Assembly: GCA_030141605.1 (NCBI GenBank)
Contig: JAQGDQ010000151.1
Span: forward strand, 186,001-250,000
Source: Tubiluchus corallicola
Lineage: Eukaryota; Priapulida; Priapulimorpha; Priapulimorphida; Tubiluchidae
DNA length: 64,000 bases
Reading direction: 5' to 3'
A model generated the notes under the pieces. That model was not told the origin of the DNA. It saw only the letters and a program-made list of their open reading frames with translations, and made no database searches. Below, piece by piece: positions 23,001 to 33,175 of the stretch; positions within the stretch are counted from its first letter, which is position 1, and the number at the start of each line of letters is the position of its first letter. Position numbers and translations under genes: made by a program.

Positions 23001-26000
23001 ACTCTCACTACGTAAGTGCCAGCTGGAGCTTCAGAATGCTCACCAACCCAACTAAACTGAATAAATATTTATTTATTTATCTGTTTAAATATTTAAAAAA
23101 ATGAGACATAATATTGTTGCTTCCTAAGAACATTGAGCCTTGTTAGAAACACAATAATATCTGTCTCTTAGTATTGAGTTACTGTTCACAGTGTTCATGA
23201 AAAATGTATTGCTTTCAAAACAAAAGTGTTAAGACAATAAAGAACATTTTTTTAATTTTTCACACATGATGTAAAAGCAGTTTATATGTTTATCTATAAT
23301 TAACATGAGCCTGGTTTAGCTACCAAAATGAAGCAATGATAACAATGGAAAACTAATTCTTAATGATAAGGATTGGAACAATAATATATAAAAAAACTTT
23401 TGTTCAGTATTTTACAGAGAAATTTTTATATGTGGTAAAAAATAATTGAAAACAATTAATTTAATGATACTAAACATGCAAAAACATGCTTAAAATAATT
23501 TAACACTATTGCCATCATAAATAGTTAAATACTAACTTGACAAATTAATTGCAATGTTGAGAGCACATTTTGGTTGGCAAATTAAAGCCTTTCTTTGAAG
23601 AAATGTGGCTTCTTTGAAATGAATATTGTGACAACAGGATTAAACACTCTGCAATAACCCTTTAACATCATCTTCACTTCATATTTATATGTATATTGAT
23701 TTCAGTTTGTAGTGACTATCTGGCCAACGTTTAAAGCTGTACATTTGGTACACAAAAGCGGTTGTTGGGTGACTTTGCATATGTGCTTCCTAGCTGAAGT
23801 TAAGCAATGCTGAGCCATCTGTTAACTAAATGGCTGAACACGTTTAATACACTTTCTGGGTGGTTTCATTGGCCATGCTGGTATTGGCTGAACATGGGTG
23901 TTAAAGATGTATATGATACAAATTTGGCAATACAAGACTTTTTTCAACGATACAAAAAGATAAACTATTTTTTAGAAGGTAGAATACGATAAATTATACT
24001 GAATGCTAAAAAGAATACTGGTTAGACAATTAAAAAATTAAAATTATTAGGTGGTTCAATGCATTCAGTGGTGAATACTTAAATGGTTGTTAGTTATGAA
24101 ATGCAAGTTTGTCATGATGATTCATAAATAAGTTACCTGCGACAGATAAAAATATTAATAATATTTATATAAACGAGCTGCACATGACTAGTAAAATGAC
24201 ACCAAAAATTCGACAGCGTATTTGACATCACATGTCAGTATCAGAGTCTATAAAGGGGTTTCTATACTTTGTCAGTATGATTCAGAATAAATTTTAGCCA
24301 TTACTGCCAGTAGAAAGTAAAAAGCGATTCAGAACATGAAAAATTTTAAACAATTCTTTTTATCCGGTTCTTTGTGTCATTAATATAAATAAATAGAAAA
24401 GAAAAGCAAAGCGATTAATTTCATTACTATTATAGAAAAGAAAAGCGAAGTGATTAATTTTATGAGGGTAAGCGAGTAGCAATGTTATGTGCCAAATTCC
24501 ATACTATAACGATACTCCTAGAATAATATCGGTAGGACAATGATAAAAACAAATATATCGTGTTGATAAAATAACCAATAATTATCGAAACATATCGTTA
24601 ATATTGAAATCCCTAATGTATATATATTTGCAGATGATTAAAATACTCCTAATGGTTCAGAAAGGAAAGTTTTTGTCTTAAAGCGCTACCTTTGGCAAAG
24701 AGCCAGTGTCACTACAAACATCAACTTTTATCTATGAAAGTTTTAGTTGCAACTATCATTGTTAGTGAACAAATTAGCCAGAGCTAACCTGATACTTGTC
24801 ACCATCAACAGATTTGCTAATCGGAGTGATATGATTATTCATCAACGCATACAATGGCAAATCCTAGAAAAACACATTTTCTTTTAGTGGACTACAGACA
24901 AGCAGTAAATATTTAGAACAGTGAAAAGTAAAGTAATTAAATTAAAGCTATTGTAGCGGGGAAAAACCGTCATTTCTTTATTTTTAAGACACACCTTTAT
25001 AAATATTAATGCCAAATCTGCAGTTTCTGACCACGTCAGAAACATTGTCAACTAATTTATTAACATTTTGCTATAGCAAAATCTGACTGTTTTTCATCCG
25101 GTTATTATTATTATTAAGATTTTGCCATAGCAATCTTTTACATGCTGAGCGCCAGGGATGCAAAACTCACAGGGTATACTCTCTGGGCAAAGTTACCTAC
25201 GTATACATGTGACCCGAGTTGCTAGGCCAAAGGTCACGGAGCAGTCAGGTCTTCATTTATGTTTCTTTATGATCGATCTGCTCCCATAGTTTTTGAGCTA
25301 GGGCGACAATATTTGGCATGTTGCTAGGTGGTGTCGAGTTTTTGCGAATATGTGTTTTATGAACTAACAAACTTACCTAATAAAATATTTTCTCCCACTG
25401 AATACAGTTCTTTATTTCCTAGTTGAAGCAAATATTTTATAATGAGATAGAAATGCTCTCTTTTCCGTTAAGTACCAAATTTTCCAGAACCAAACTTTCC
25501 TAGTACAGCAAAATCTGACTGTTTTTCATCCGGTTATTATTATTATTAAGATTTTGCCATAGCAATCTTTTACATGCTGAGCGCCAGGGATGCAAAACTC
25601 ACAGGGTATACTCTCTGGGCAAAGTTACCTACGTATACATGTGACCCGAGTTGCTAGGCCAAAGGTCACGGAGCAGTCAGGTCTTCATTTATGTTTCTTT
25701 ATGATCGATCTGCTCCCATAGTTTTTGAGCTAGGGCGACAATATTTGGCATGTTGCTAGGTGGTGTCGAGTTTTTGCGAATATGTGTTTTATGAACTAAC
25801 AAACTTACCTAATAAAATATTTTCTCCCACTGAATACAGTTCTTTATTTCCTAGTTGAAGCAAATATTTTATAATGAGATAGAAATGCTCTCTTTTCCGT
25901 TAAGTACCAAATTTTCCAGAACCAAACTTTCCTAGTACTAAACAATCCTGGTACCATATTTCCCTGGTACGATATTATGCCAGTACCAAAACTTCTTTGT

Positions 26001-29000
26001 ACCTTAACATGATAGCACCAAATTTACCTGTACCAAAATTATCGCATACCAAAAAGTCCTGGCACCAAATTTTCCATGTACCAAAATTTCCTACATTATG
26101 ATTTTTACACGATGCAGATACAGGTCGGTTTTTTAAAGTAACAAGATCAAGCATGCTTGCTGTGATGGTTCGAGTTAGAAGGGCCACAGGTACATGAAAA
26201 CCACCTTTTGACGTAGTGTGTGCCAAAAGGTGTGAGCTAATTATTTATGTTAATTTTAAAATATGTTCATAAAATTTTCATAGGAATAAACATTTTGTTG
26301 GTAATTTTCCAGTATGTGGGTTATTTTTTTTCATTGGTACATTTTATCCGACTCAATAAACAAGCAATGACACATAACAACAAATTTGATGAGATTCCAA
26401 ACATTCAAAAAAAATGACAATAAGCATCAATGTACAATGTACAAAAAAAGGAAAACCCTTTCCCCAGAATACTGGCGATTTACCCAGGTTTTGCTGAGTG
26501 TCCACTGGTGGTACAACAGTCCACACTGACAATCACAGCTTACAGATAAGTTGCATGACAGTGTCGCACAGACGACGTTGACAACATCGTAAACAATTTA
26601 ACATCTATGTGAAGATAATGGGATCCCCATACGGCGAAGGAAACAGCCATCACACGTCTCAAACGAAACTGAACACTTTACAGTCTACCATCCCAATGGT
26701 GTCAACCCAACAAACGGCAATTAGTGGTTGGTGATTTACGAAAGCTATAAGTAAGTAGAAGTATACCGTTGAGTCTTTCTGTGATCTGCCACGTCTCCTC
26801 AGGTCAGTGGAACTTGAACCAGAACTCGGGAACAACATCACAGGATACAAAATGGAAGGCACTTAATGTGTAGACATACCTCCGTTTAACACAAGAAAAC
26901 CACTCTCTACTACTACATGGCCTGCAATCAGCAGGTAAAAAAATCCAGGTCACACTGCTCATGTGAATGTCTGGCTCCAGTGAGTTAACTTTAACGTGAA
27001 GATCTTACCCTATGGTGCAATACCCACCCAAGTGACCTAGTTAATGGGGTAGTAATTTATGAGAACAAAATGCGATTTTGTAGAACATCAAATTAAAATA
27101 AAAATGCAAAGGAAAGTTAATTTTATCTCTTCATCATCAGCCTAGCTTATGAATGTGAACAAATAATGTGCATGGTTGTTAGGCCAGTGGTCCCATACAT
27201 TACCATACTGGACCATCACAGAGCCCCAGTTCTCTAAAAGTTAAGTAGCTATGAAATGCACATTGAGACAACGAACTTCCATGCAATATAAATATTCAAT
27301 AGATCAAATTACAATAAAAATCAATGAATAGCAACAGTGAATACCGTAATACTCAAATGCAGTATCAGAACACTTCCATGACTAACAACCTTTTCCATTA
27401 AATATAACAAAAACTGTTTTGATACTTCTGCACCTATTACAAAACTAATTTTGGTACATCCAATATACAATCTTGCTTTATTAAAAGAAAATTTAGTTTA
27501 ACTATCAGTTAGCAGCTTAACTCAGCTCCAGTAACTTAGCTTTTTTTAAATATCTTCAAATTATGCTCAATTGGACAACAGCCAATTGAATTCTGTTTCT
27601 AAAAAATGTGCAAATTATTCATCTATGTCAAAACAATCAAATATGATACTCTAAATATACCCTTAATTCTCTCATATCAATCAAAAATGATGATTCGTAG
27701 AACATCAAATTAAATTAAAAATGCAAAAGAAAAGTGAACTTTATCTCTTCATCATCAGCTTAGCTATGAATGTAAACAAATATGCACAGTTGTTAGGCTA
27801 GTGTTTCCTTACATTACCATAATGGACCATCACACTTGCATTAAAATTCATTTAATAGCACATTTTGATTATAGCCTTACTTGTCACATTAACTTAACTG
27901 TTTTATGGAGTAATACTAACAGTATACAAAAACATTTTGCTAGTAAAATGACTTGTCTTACCTTTGCGCCATTTGAACACCTAAGTGAGAACTCTGTCAC
28001 AAAAGCAGTGCTTGTGGCAACTGATGCATCTAAAGTTGTGTAGACATTAGAAGCTACTGCGGGATTAATGCATGAACTCGCTGAAACTATAAAAAACATT
28101 TCATTTAATACATGACTACTTAACTTTTTTTAAATATTCTAATAAACAAGGAATTGTAGAAGCTTAATTACAATAGATAATTTTCTTTATTATTTCTATT
28201 GTCCTTAGAGATGATTCTCTGTCAGAGATAGTCAGTTAATAAGTCGTCACAGCTGTGTGTCCATTGTATAAATAAGATTTTTCCACACAATGACTCCGGA
28301 AAAAAATATTTGTCTTCTTACTCGCTATCCATTGAGATGACATGTTAGTGCATGCATGCCCACAGCTCCACACGTATGCACGCACACACACACCAACATG
28401 CATGCACGCATGAATACATGCATGTAATCAACTCCAACTCATAACAAAACACAAACATAACATATGTACATGGTACATTATCATATACACTCACATACAT
28501 ATGAACAAAAACCTACATGCACACATAAAGTAAGCAGAAAATACTTTTCTGTCACTGCGCTACCTATAGTAAGCAGCAGTGCTGTATTCAAATGTTCCAG
28601 CTCAAGTCCAAATCAAGTCCCAAGTTTGTTAGGTTCAAGTTAGAGTCATTCTACCCAAAGCCAAGACAAGTTTCGAGGCATTACGTCTGCATCAGAGTCG
28701 AGCCCCTAGTCCTGTACATATGGTCATGTTCAACTTCTAATCAAGTCTCAAGTTAAAATAATCCAAGACTTAATCTATTCTCAAGCTCCTGTTTAATAGC
28801 AATGATGAATGCTTGTTAATTTTGGTGTTATATTGCTTATTACTGCACTAAATTTAACTAGTAATACTTATGTTTTAGATTTTGCTACACATAACTATCT
28901 GTGCAAGACACTATATTACATGTTTTATATTTCACAAGTAATTTTGCAGTGGTGTAATACGGTGTTAAACTGAGAGTCTATAACATAGAAGTAATTACTA

Positions 29001-32000
29001 TGAGTTATAGTCTACAGGAATTTATTCAAGTTACATATCACATTTAAGAAATACCAAGTCAAATATCTAACAAATCTGTCTGTCTTGCTAGCAAATCAGT
29101 TCGCTTGAAGAACCTCTACTCTAATAGGCACACTAGTAGCTGCGGAACTAAATACTTTACAAAGTACCAATACTTTGAAACTAGATAGCCAAAGCACTAG
29201 TTTACAAATTAAGATTTAGTTTTATAAAAAACTAGCTATTAAAAAAGTTGTGTATGACGCATTGTGTCGAGCGTACGTCTCAATAGCGCCAATCATTTTT
29301 AAACCAAGTATAGATGCAAGCACAGCCACTGAACCTTTAGGAATTACACTTTAGGCATAATACAAACATGGATACAGACAACAGACACTGATCAAATGCT
29401 ACTGAAATGCTTTTGCAAGAATTATTTCTTAGCTATAACAAGCATAATTATTGCAGTTTGGGTCACTAGTCGAGTCAGTGTTTCGTTATTTCGATGATGA
29501 TTAATATGGAAAAGGAAAAATATTCCACGAGCATGTTGCAAGTGTTTGCGAAAGCGAAAATTGAAGTACAGTGCTACTGTAAGGCATTTAGTGTATTGCA
29601 CTAAAACTAGGCAAGTTTTAAGATAAATATTTAAATTTCAAATTTACTGCTGTATTCACCCATGAGCTGTCGAATGTGTGTAGTTTGTCACAAACTGACA
29701 AATCTGAACTGAAAGGTACAGCACCTGTTTTCGTGCAATGCTTTCTGAAAAGCAGGCGCTAGTACATGTCTCACTAGCAAATAGCGAAATGCACGTAAAA
29801 GCGAATAACTAGTGGCACGAATGTAAGATTGTTTGTGTGGTAATAATTCTTTCAACAATTCTTTACAAGGGCTCCATTTCTGAGAAAAATAGCATGTTTT
29901 TTCCAGTATTTTAAAGAGCAGATTGTTTTGACCTGTAGTTAAAGAATGGGTCAATTTTTGCTTTAACTTTGGAGTTGATGAAAATCTGAACCAACAGATT
30001 GCTTTTGTATTAAATAGTAAAGACTGAATCAAAAATGTGTTCTATTTTTCCTGTTTTCCTGTTTTTGCTTTTACAATAATTACAAGATACTTCACAATTC
30101 TAATTTGAGCATGCTACTAGCTACTATGCACCTTTTCCAGTGTAAATACAGTTCTGCAGTGTAACTAAAAATATGTATAATAGGCCAAGCTATGTCATTG
30201 TTGTGTTAACCTGTGTACAGTAAATACAGTCACCCACGTGTAACTTCCTGATTATTTTCGGTAAATACTGAATGAAACAAAGATCCTTAACTTCAAAAGT
30301 TAAAAGACTGATCACATAAAAAATGCCTTTAGGGCAATCCTGCAATGCTGGTTTGAAAAACTCCCTATTGGGGGCATTAACAGTAGCACTGCCTAGATTG
30401 TTCCTTTCTGCACAATACGGTAAGAAAAAAGCTGTTTTACCTTTTCTTTAACAGATGCATACAGCAGTGTCCAAACAACAACACCATAATCCAGCTAATT
30501 AGGTCTAATTAGAGCCTTATAAATAGGTACAATATCTAATGACTCACGATATACATTTGATGTATTCGATCATCTAATGATGCCAGGTGCTTTGGTTACC
30601 AGCCTTTATAACATGAGCAATATGATCACTAAATTTCAGTGAATGACATAAACTAATATAAACTCCTAGATCTTGGACCTTATCAACTTGAAGTATCATG
30701 CCATTATATAAAACATAACAGGTATCATATTTGTCCAGTCAAACTCTGAGCAATGCATATGCTGAGTAGATGAACTCAGAAGGCGAACAGTCCTTGTAAT
30801 GATTGTTGCAGCAAAAATATTTCACATCAAAAGGCAGAAGACATTTAAGCACCAGAATCGACACAAGTTGTGGTAACTTGAGCCAGAAAATAATTTCTGT
30901 GTTGGGCTACAGCACGCTATGCCTCTAGTTGGCCTAGTATGTAAGTTCCCTTTAACTGCTTAGTTACATTTTGATTTTTGATGTTTATCTGAGCCTTCTG
31001 TAAGCAAATAAAAAATTATTTTCGTGAATACGATCCAGTAAATGACACTAAAAATAACTAAAATTTATTCACTAAAAACATTACTGCTGAATGAAGCATT
31101 TCATTCATTTTAGCAGAATCATGCATTTCACAAGTGATGCCTTCGAGAAACTTATAATTATATAATTATTGTTAATCTTGAAGTCATATTAAGGTGTTAA
31201 GCAGTTTAGTTCATTAATTGACCTGCTTTCTTTCTAGTACATGGCTAGTATTAAGAATTTAACAAGGCATTGCACGCCAGTATAAACTTCAACGTTTTCT
31301 TGCAAATTCCGTAGCAACTACACTTTCGTACATTTGCTAAGTGTTTTGTAGAGATGAAACAAACAACAATGGTTGACTACAACGGCGATTTTCTCAAGAT
31401 TGCTGCATAGCCTGCACCTCAAACTGCACCAAAAACATTAAGTAATTCTATACACATACAAAATAATATATGCAACTTATGTTTTGTGATGTTTTGGTGT
31501 GTTTCAAAGTGCACATACTGATTGCTTTGAAATAAAACACTGCTAATCTAATTTTTCTGATAAATACATTATTAAAAAAACTCTAATATAATGCTACTGT
31601 GTCACATTCTGTGCTTTGGACATGCTTTACTTACTTTAAAAACTACACATATACTGAAGGAGGGGAAAGTGCAGAAAAGTAAGTAACTGGTTTTAACTGT
31701 ATTATTAGATATTATGACAGTTAGGAAAAAACTGAATTTTAAAAATTTAATAAACAAAAATAAAAAAATATGTGTTTGTGAAAATATTGAATCATTAAAA
31801 ATTTAATACAGGGGTGTGCAAACTGCGGCCCGCGGAGAGATCTTGTGCGGCCTGCGAAGAGGTTTGTCAACTTAATGAAAGTGCGGCCCACGCGATCCAG
31901 CTGAAGTCCGTGCCACGATCCCAAAGATAGTGCGGGTAGTTTTTTCCTCTAGATCGGATAGCATTAACCCTTACAAGACTGTTGTCACGTAATGTCACTG

Positions 32001-32679
32001 TCGGACATGACAAAATATACGGTTTTTTAATATAAATTTTAATAACTTCTAAAATAGTTTCTTGAGTGTAGTAGTAACGATGTGCGCAAATCGGATGCAA
32101 AAAATCGTTATTAGGTCCTACTGTACTTGGCTCCTTGACCAAACTGCCTGTGGCCCACAGGAAATGCGGGAATGTTTAATGTGGCCCGGCTAGTCAGATA
32201 ATTTGCACACCCCTGATTTAATAAAAAAAATATGTTTAGTTGACCATAAAACATCAAGCTTTGTTGGTGCCCAAATGTCATGTATCCACTGGGGGCCACC
32301 AATGTAACAATAAAAAGGGTGATGCTGCCACGTATGATCCATGCGAATTTTCAAAAAACTGTCAGACAAACATGCAAGAACTGACTAAAACTAACTATAA
32401 ACAGGATGCTATTCTTGCGTCCTCCGCGCCAGTTGTTGAAATGGTGAAAAGCACTTACATACCAGCATATTTAGAGAAACCATTAATTTTGCAATGGCTT
32501 CGTAATGGACAGAACCATTACAGTGCTGGGGTGGCGATGAAAACAAATGTCTTTACCTTACAATACGACATTATATTGACAAAAACGTAGCTGCTCAGTT
32601 TACCTGTACAGAAGAAAATGGCAACTAGGGTAACACCGACCACCGCAACAATATCATGCACAAAACAGCCGGTTCTCAT
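19956..32679 (-). CDS. SSR4: Translocon-associated protein subunit delta (TRAP-delta), complete, five exons
   Basis: TRAP-delta is a single-pass ER membrane subunit of the TRAP complex, which sits beside Sec61 and helps translocation of some proteins. Minus-strand exons are 32679-32604, 28086-27962, 24863-24789, 23056-22901 and 20060-19956; all have GT-AG borders and agreeing phases (1,0,0,0). Together they give 537 bases, 178 residues, close to the family's 170-odd. Exon 1 is an ATG plus signal peptide (VAVVGVTLVAIFFC). Exon 2 carries SCINPAVAS, VYTTLDASV and TEFSLRCSNGAK with the two lumenal Cys. Exon 3 carries DLPLYA and GDKYQ. Exon 4 carries FSWVGEHSEAPAGTYVVRVF and KKAQRNEDDIS, and exon 5 GPYHGPW, the transmembrane helix (FIAVLIAILIWWMAY) and the tail NAKSKLQG. 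Tandem AGs at the exon 2 acceptor (28087 or 28081) could add or remove two residues. Confidence 0.94.
20061..22900 (-). other. SSR4: SSR4 intron 4
   Basis: 2.8 kb without recognised coding sequence. A hydrophobic minus-strand frame at 20358-20663 and a short plus-strand frame at 22298-22522 have no recognisable family or joined exons. The 20,900-21,290 part is more GC-rich than its surroundings and may be an unclassified repeat. Confidence 0.6.
22901..23056 (-). CDS. SSR4: SSR4 exon 4
   Basis: 156 bases, 52 codons, acceptor TTATTCAG, donor GTAAGC. The most conserved part of the gene: AGTYVVRVFDSEGYQALKKA followed by QRNEDDIS. Confidence 0.95.
23057..24788 (-). other. SSR4: SSR4 intron 3
   Basis: 1.7 kb of AT-rich sequence with no coding similarity. 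An AGAAAAGAAAAGC(G/A)AAG phrase occurs twice at about 24394 and 24435. Confidence 0.7.
24789..24863 (-). CDS. SSR4: SSR4 exon 3
   Basis: 75 bases, 25 codons in phase 0, between acceptor TTTCTAG and donor GTTAGC. Encodes DLPLYALMNN to SVDGDKYQ, matching the middle of TRAP-delta. Confidence 0.9.
25075..25506. repeat. 432-bp tandem duplication, unit 1 (SSR4 intron 2)
   Basis: The unit begins AGCAAAATCTGACTG and ends CTTTCCTAGTAC. The next 432 bases repeat it with no difference that I could find, so the duplication is very recent, or it could be an assembly artefact. Confidence 0.95.
25507..25938. repeat. 432-bp tandem duplication, unit 2
   Basis: Second, apparently identical unit, directly abutting the first. 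It leads into the short-phrase array that starts near its end. Confidence 0.95.
25890..26098. repeat. Degenerate short tandem array, phrase GTACCAAA-TTTCC
   Basis: About ten irregular copies, spaced about 17-24 bases, of a phrase like TACCAAATTTTCCTG: TACCAAATTTTCCAG, TACCATATTTCCCTG, TACCAAAACTTCTTT, CACCAAATTTACCTG, TACCAAAATTATCGC, TACCAAAAAGTCCTG, CACCAAATTTTCCAT, TACCAAAATTTCCTA. Part of it is also in the end of the first 432-bp unit. Confidence 0.85.
27073..27225. repeat. Dispersed direct repeat, copy 1 (SSR4 intron 2)
   Basis: Matches 27692-27838 with scattered changes. Shared phrases include TAGAACATCAAATTAAA, TTTATCTCTTCATCATCAGC and GGACCATCACA. No coding content. Confidence 0.85.
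27692..27838. repeat. Dispersed direct repeat, copy 2
   Basis: Second copy of the 27073-27225 repeat, same orientation, ending about 125 bases before SSR4 exon 2 sequence. Confidence 0.85.
27962..28086 (-). CDS. SSR4: SSR4 exon 2
   Basis: 125 bases; acceptor TTTTTTATAG, with a second AG six bases further on, and donor GTAAGA. It encodes the start of the lumenal domain with both conserved Cys (about 13 and 34 residues into the exon). Confidence 0.92.
28363..28430. repeat. CA/TGCATG-rich low-complexity tract
   Basis: Alternating purine-pyrimidine sequence with CACGCACACACACA and repeated ATGCATGCA phrases, in SSR4 intron 1. Confidence 0.75.
30480..30700 (-). pseudogene. LINE reverse-transcriptase relic in SSR4 intron 1
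   Basis: Translated in broken frames on the minus strand, this shows the segment after the RT active site of CR1/RTE-like LINEs: VQDLGVYIS, SLKFSDHIAHVIKAG, then IYKALIRP and LDYGVVVW. Several stops and frameshifts separate them, so it is an old copy. Confidence 0.7.
31801..31808. repeat. 8-bp target site duplication, left
   Basis: ATTTAATA directly before the MITE; the same octamer follows it at 32216-32223. Confidence 0.9.
31809..32215. mobile_element. Non-autonomous hAT-type MITE (407 bp)
   Basis: The element starts CAGGGGTGTGCAAA and ends with its exact reverse complement TTTGCACACCCCTG, a 14-bp terminal inverted repeat. It is flanked by the 8-bp duplication ATTTAATA. The CAGGGGTG terminus with an 8-bp TSD is diagnostic of the hAT superfamily. 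The ends are GC-rich (GCGGCCCGCGG, GTGGCCC). No transposase is encoded; the open frames across it look fortuitous. It lies in SSR4 intron 1, about 390 bases from exon 1. Confidence 0.93.
32216..32223. repeat. 8-bp target site duplication, right
   Basis: ATTTAATA, matching 31801-31808. Confidence 0.9.
32604..32679 (-). CDS. SSR4: SSR4 exon 1 (start codon and signal peptide)
   Basis: ATG at 32679, 25 codons plus one base, then donor GTAAAC. The hydrophobic core runs from about residue 10 to 23. Its phase matches exon 2, and no other exon of SSR4 supplies a signal peptide, which is why this start was chosen. Exon 1 is 4.5 kb from exon 2, so its assignment is less certain than that of the other exons. 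Confidence 0.75.
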
Positions 32680-33175
32680 TGTAGAAAATAAGAGATGGAG
32701 TATAGCAGTTATGCTCAAATTTTTATTTAACTTTAGTCACAAAAAGCATAATACTGACAAAAAAATAATCAATCTATTTGACGAGCAGCCATTCAAAACA
32801 TAGAACTTAGACACGTCACCACCAAATGTCTAATGGCGAATAATTGGCCAGCATACGCAAAAGCAGAAATCTTTATATCCTTGACATCAGAAGTAGTGAA
32901 TAGAGATCTTGCACGTGTACATTTGATCAAACAATTAATTATTTTGTTGTAGAAATTCTTGCTTCTTAGTAAGAAATCACTTAGTTGTGTACTTTACAAT
33001 AAGAACTCACTCGTGACATACATATTCGATTAGTATAGATGCCATAGTTACCGCCTGTAGGACTGTACCTCTTATGTCTGTGCAAGTATCTACAGATCTT
33101 GTTCTGTTGAGTTCAATGTGGCAAGTGAAAATTAAATAATATTATGTTGAAGGCGCTTAAGGGTAATCACCCCTG
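32680..33175. other. Region upstream of SSR4; promoter presumably here
   Basis: About 500 bases between the SSR4 start codon and the LINE on its right. No TATA box or other element stands out. The 5' UTR of SSR4 would lie at its left end. Confidence 0.4.

Noticed and set aside
29688-30032. 114-codon minus-strand frame in SSR4 intron 1
   Set aside because: No domain recognised; may be a decayed repeat. Not supported as a gene.
31739-32142. Minus-strand frames across the MITE
   Set aside because: They run over the non-coding MITE and its TIR and have no protein similarity.
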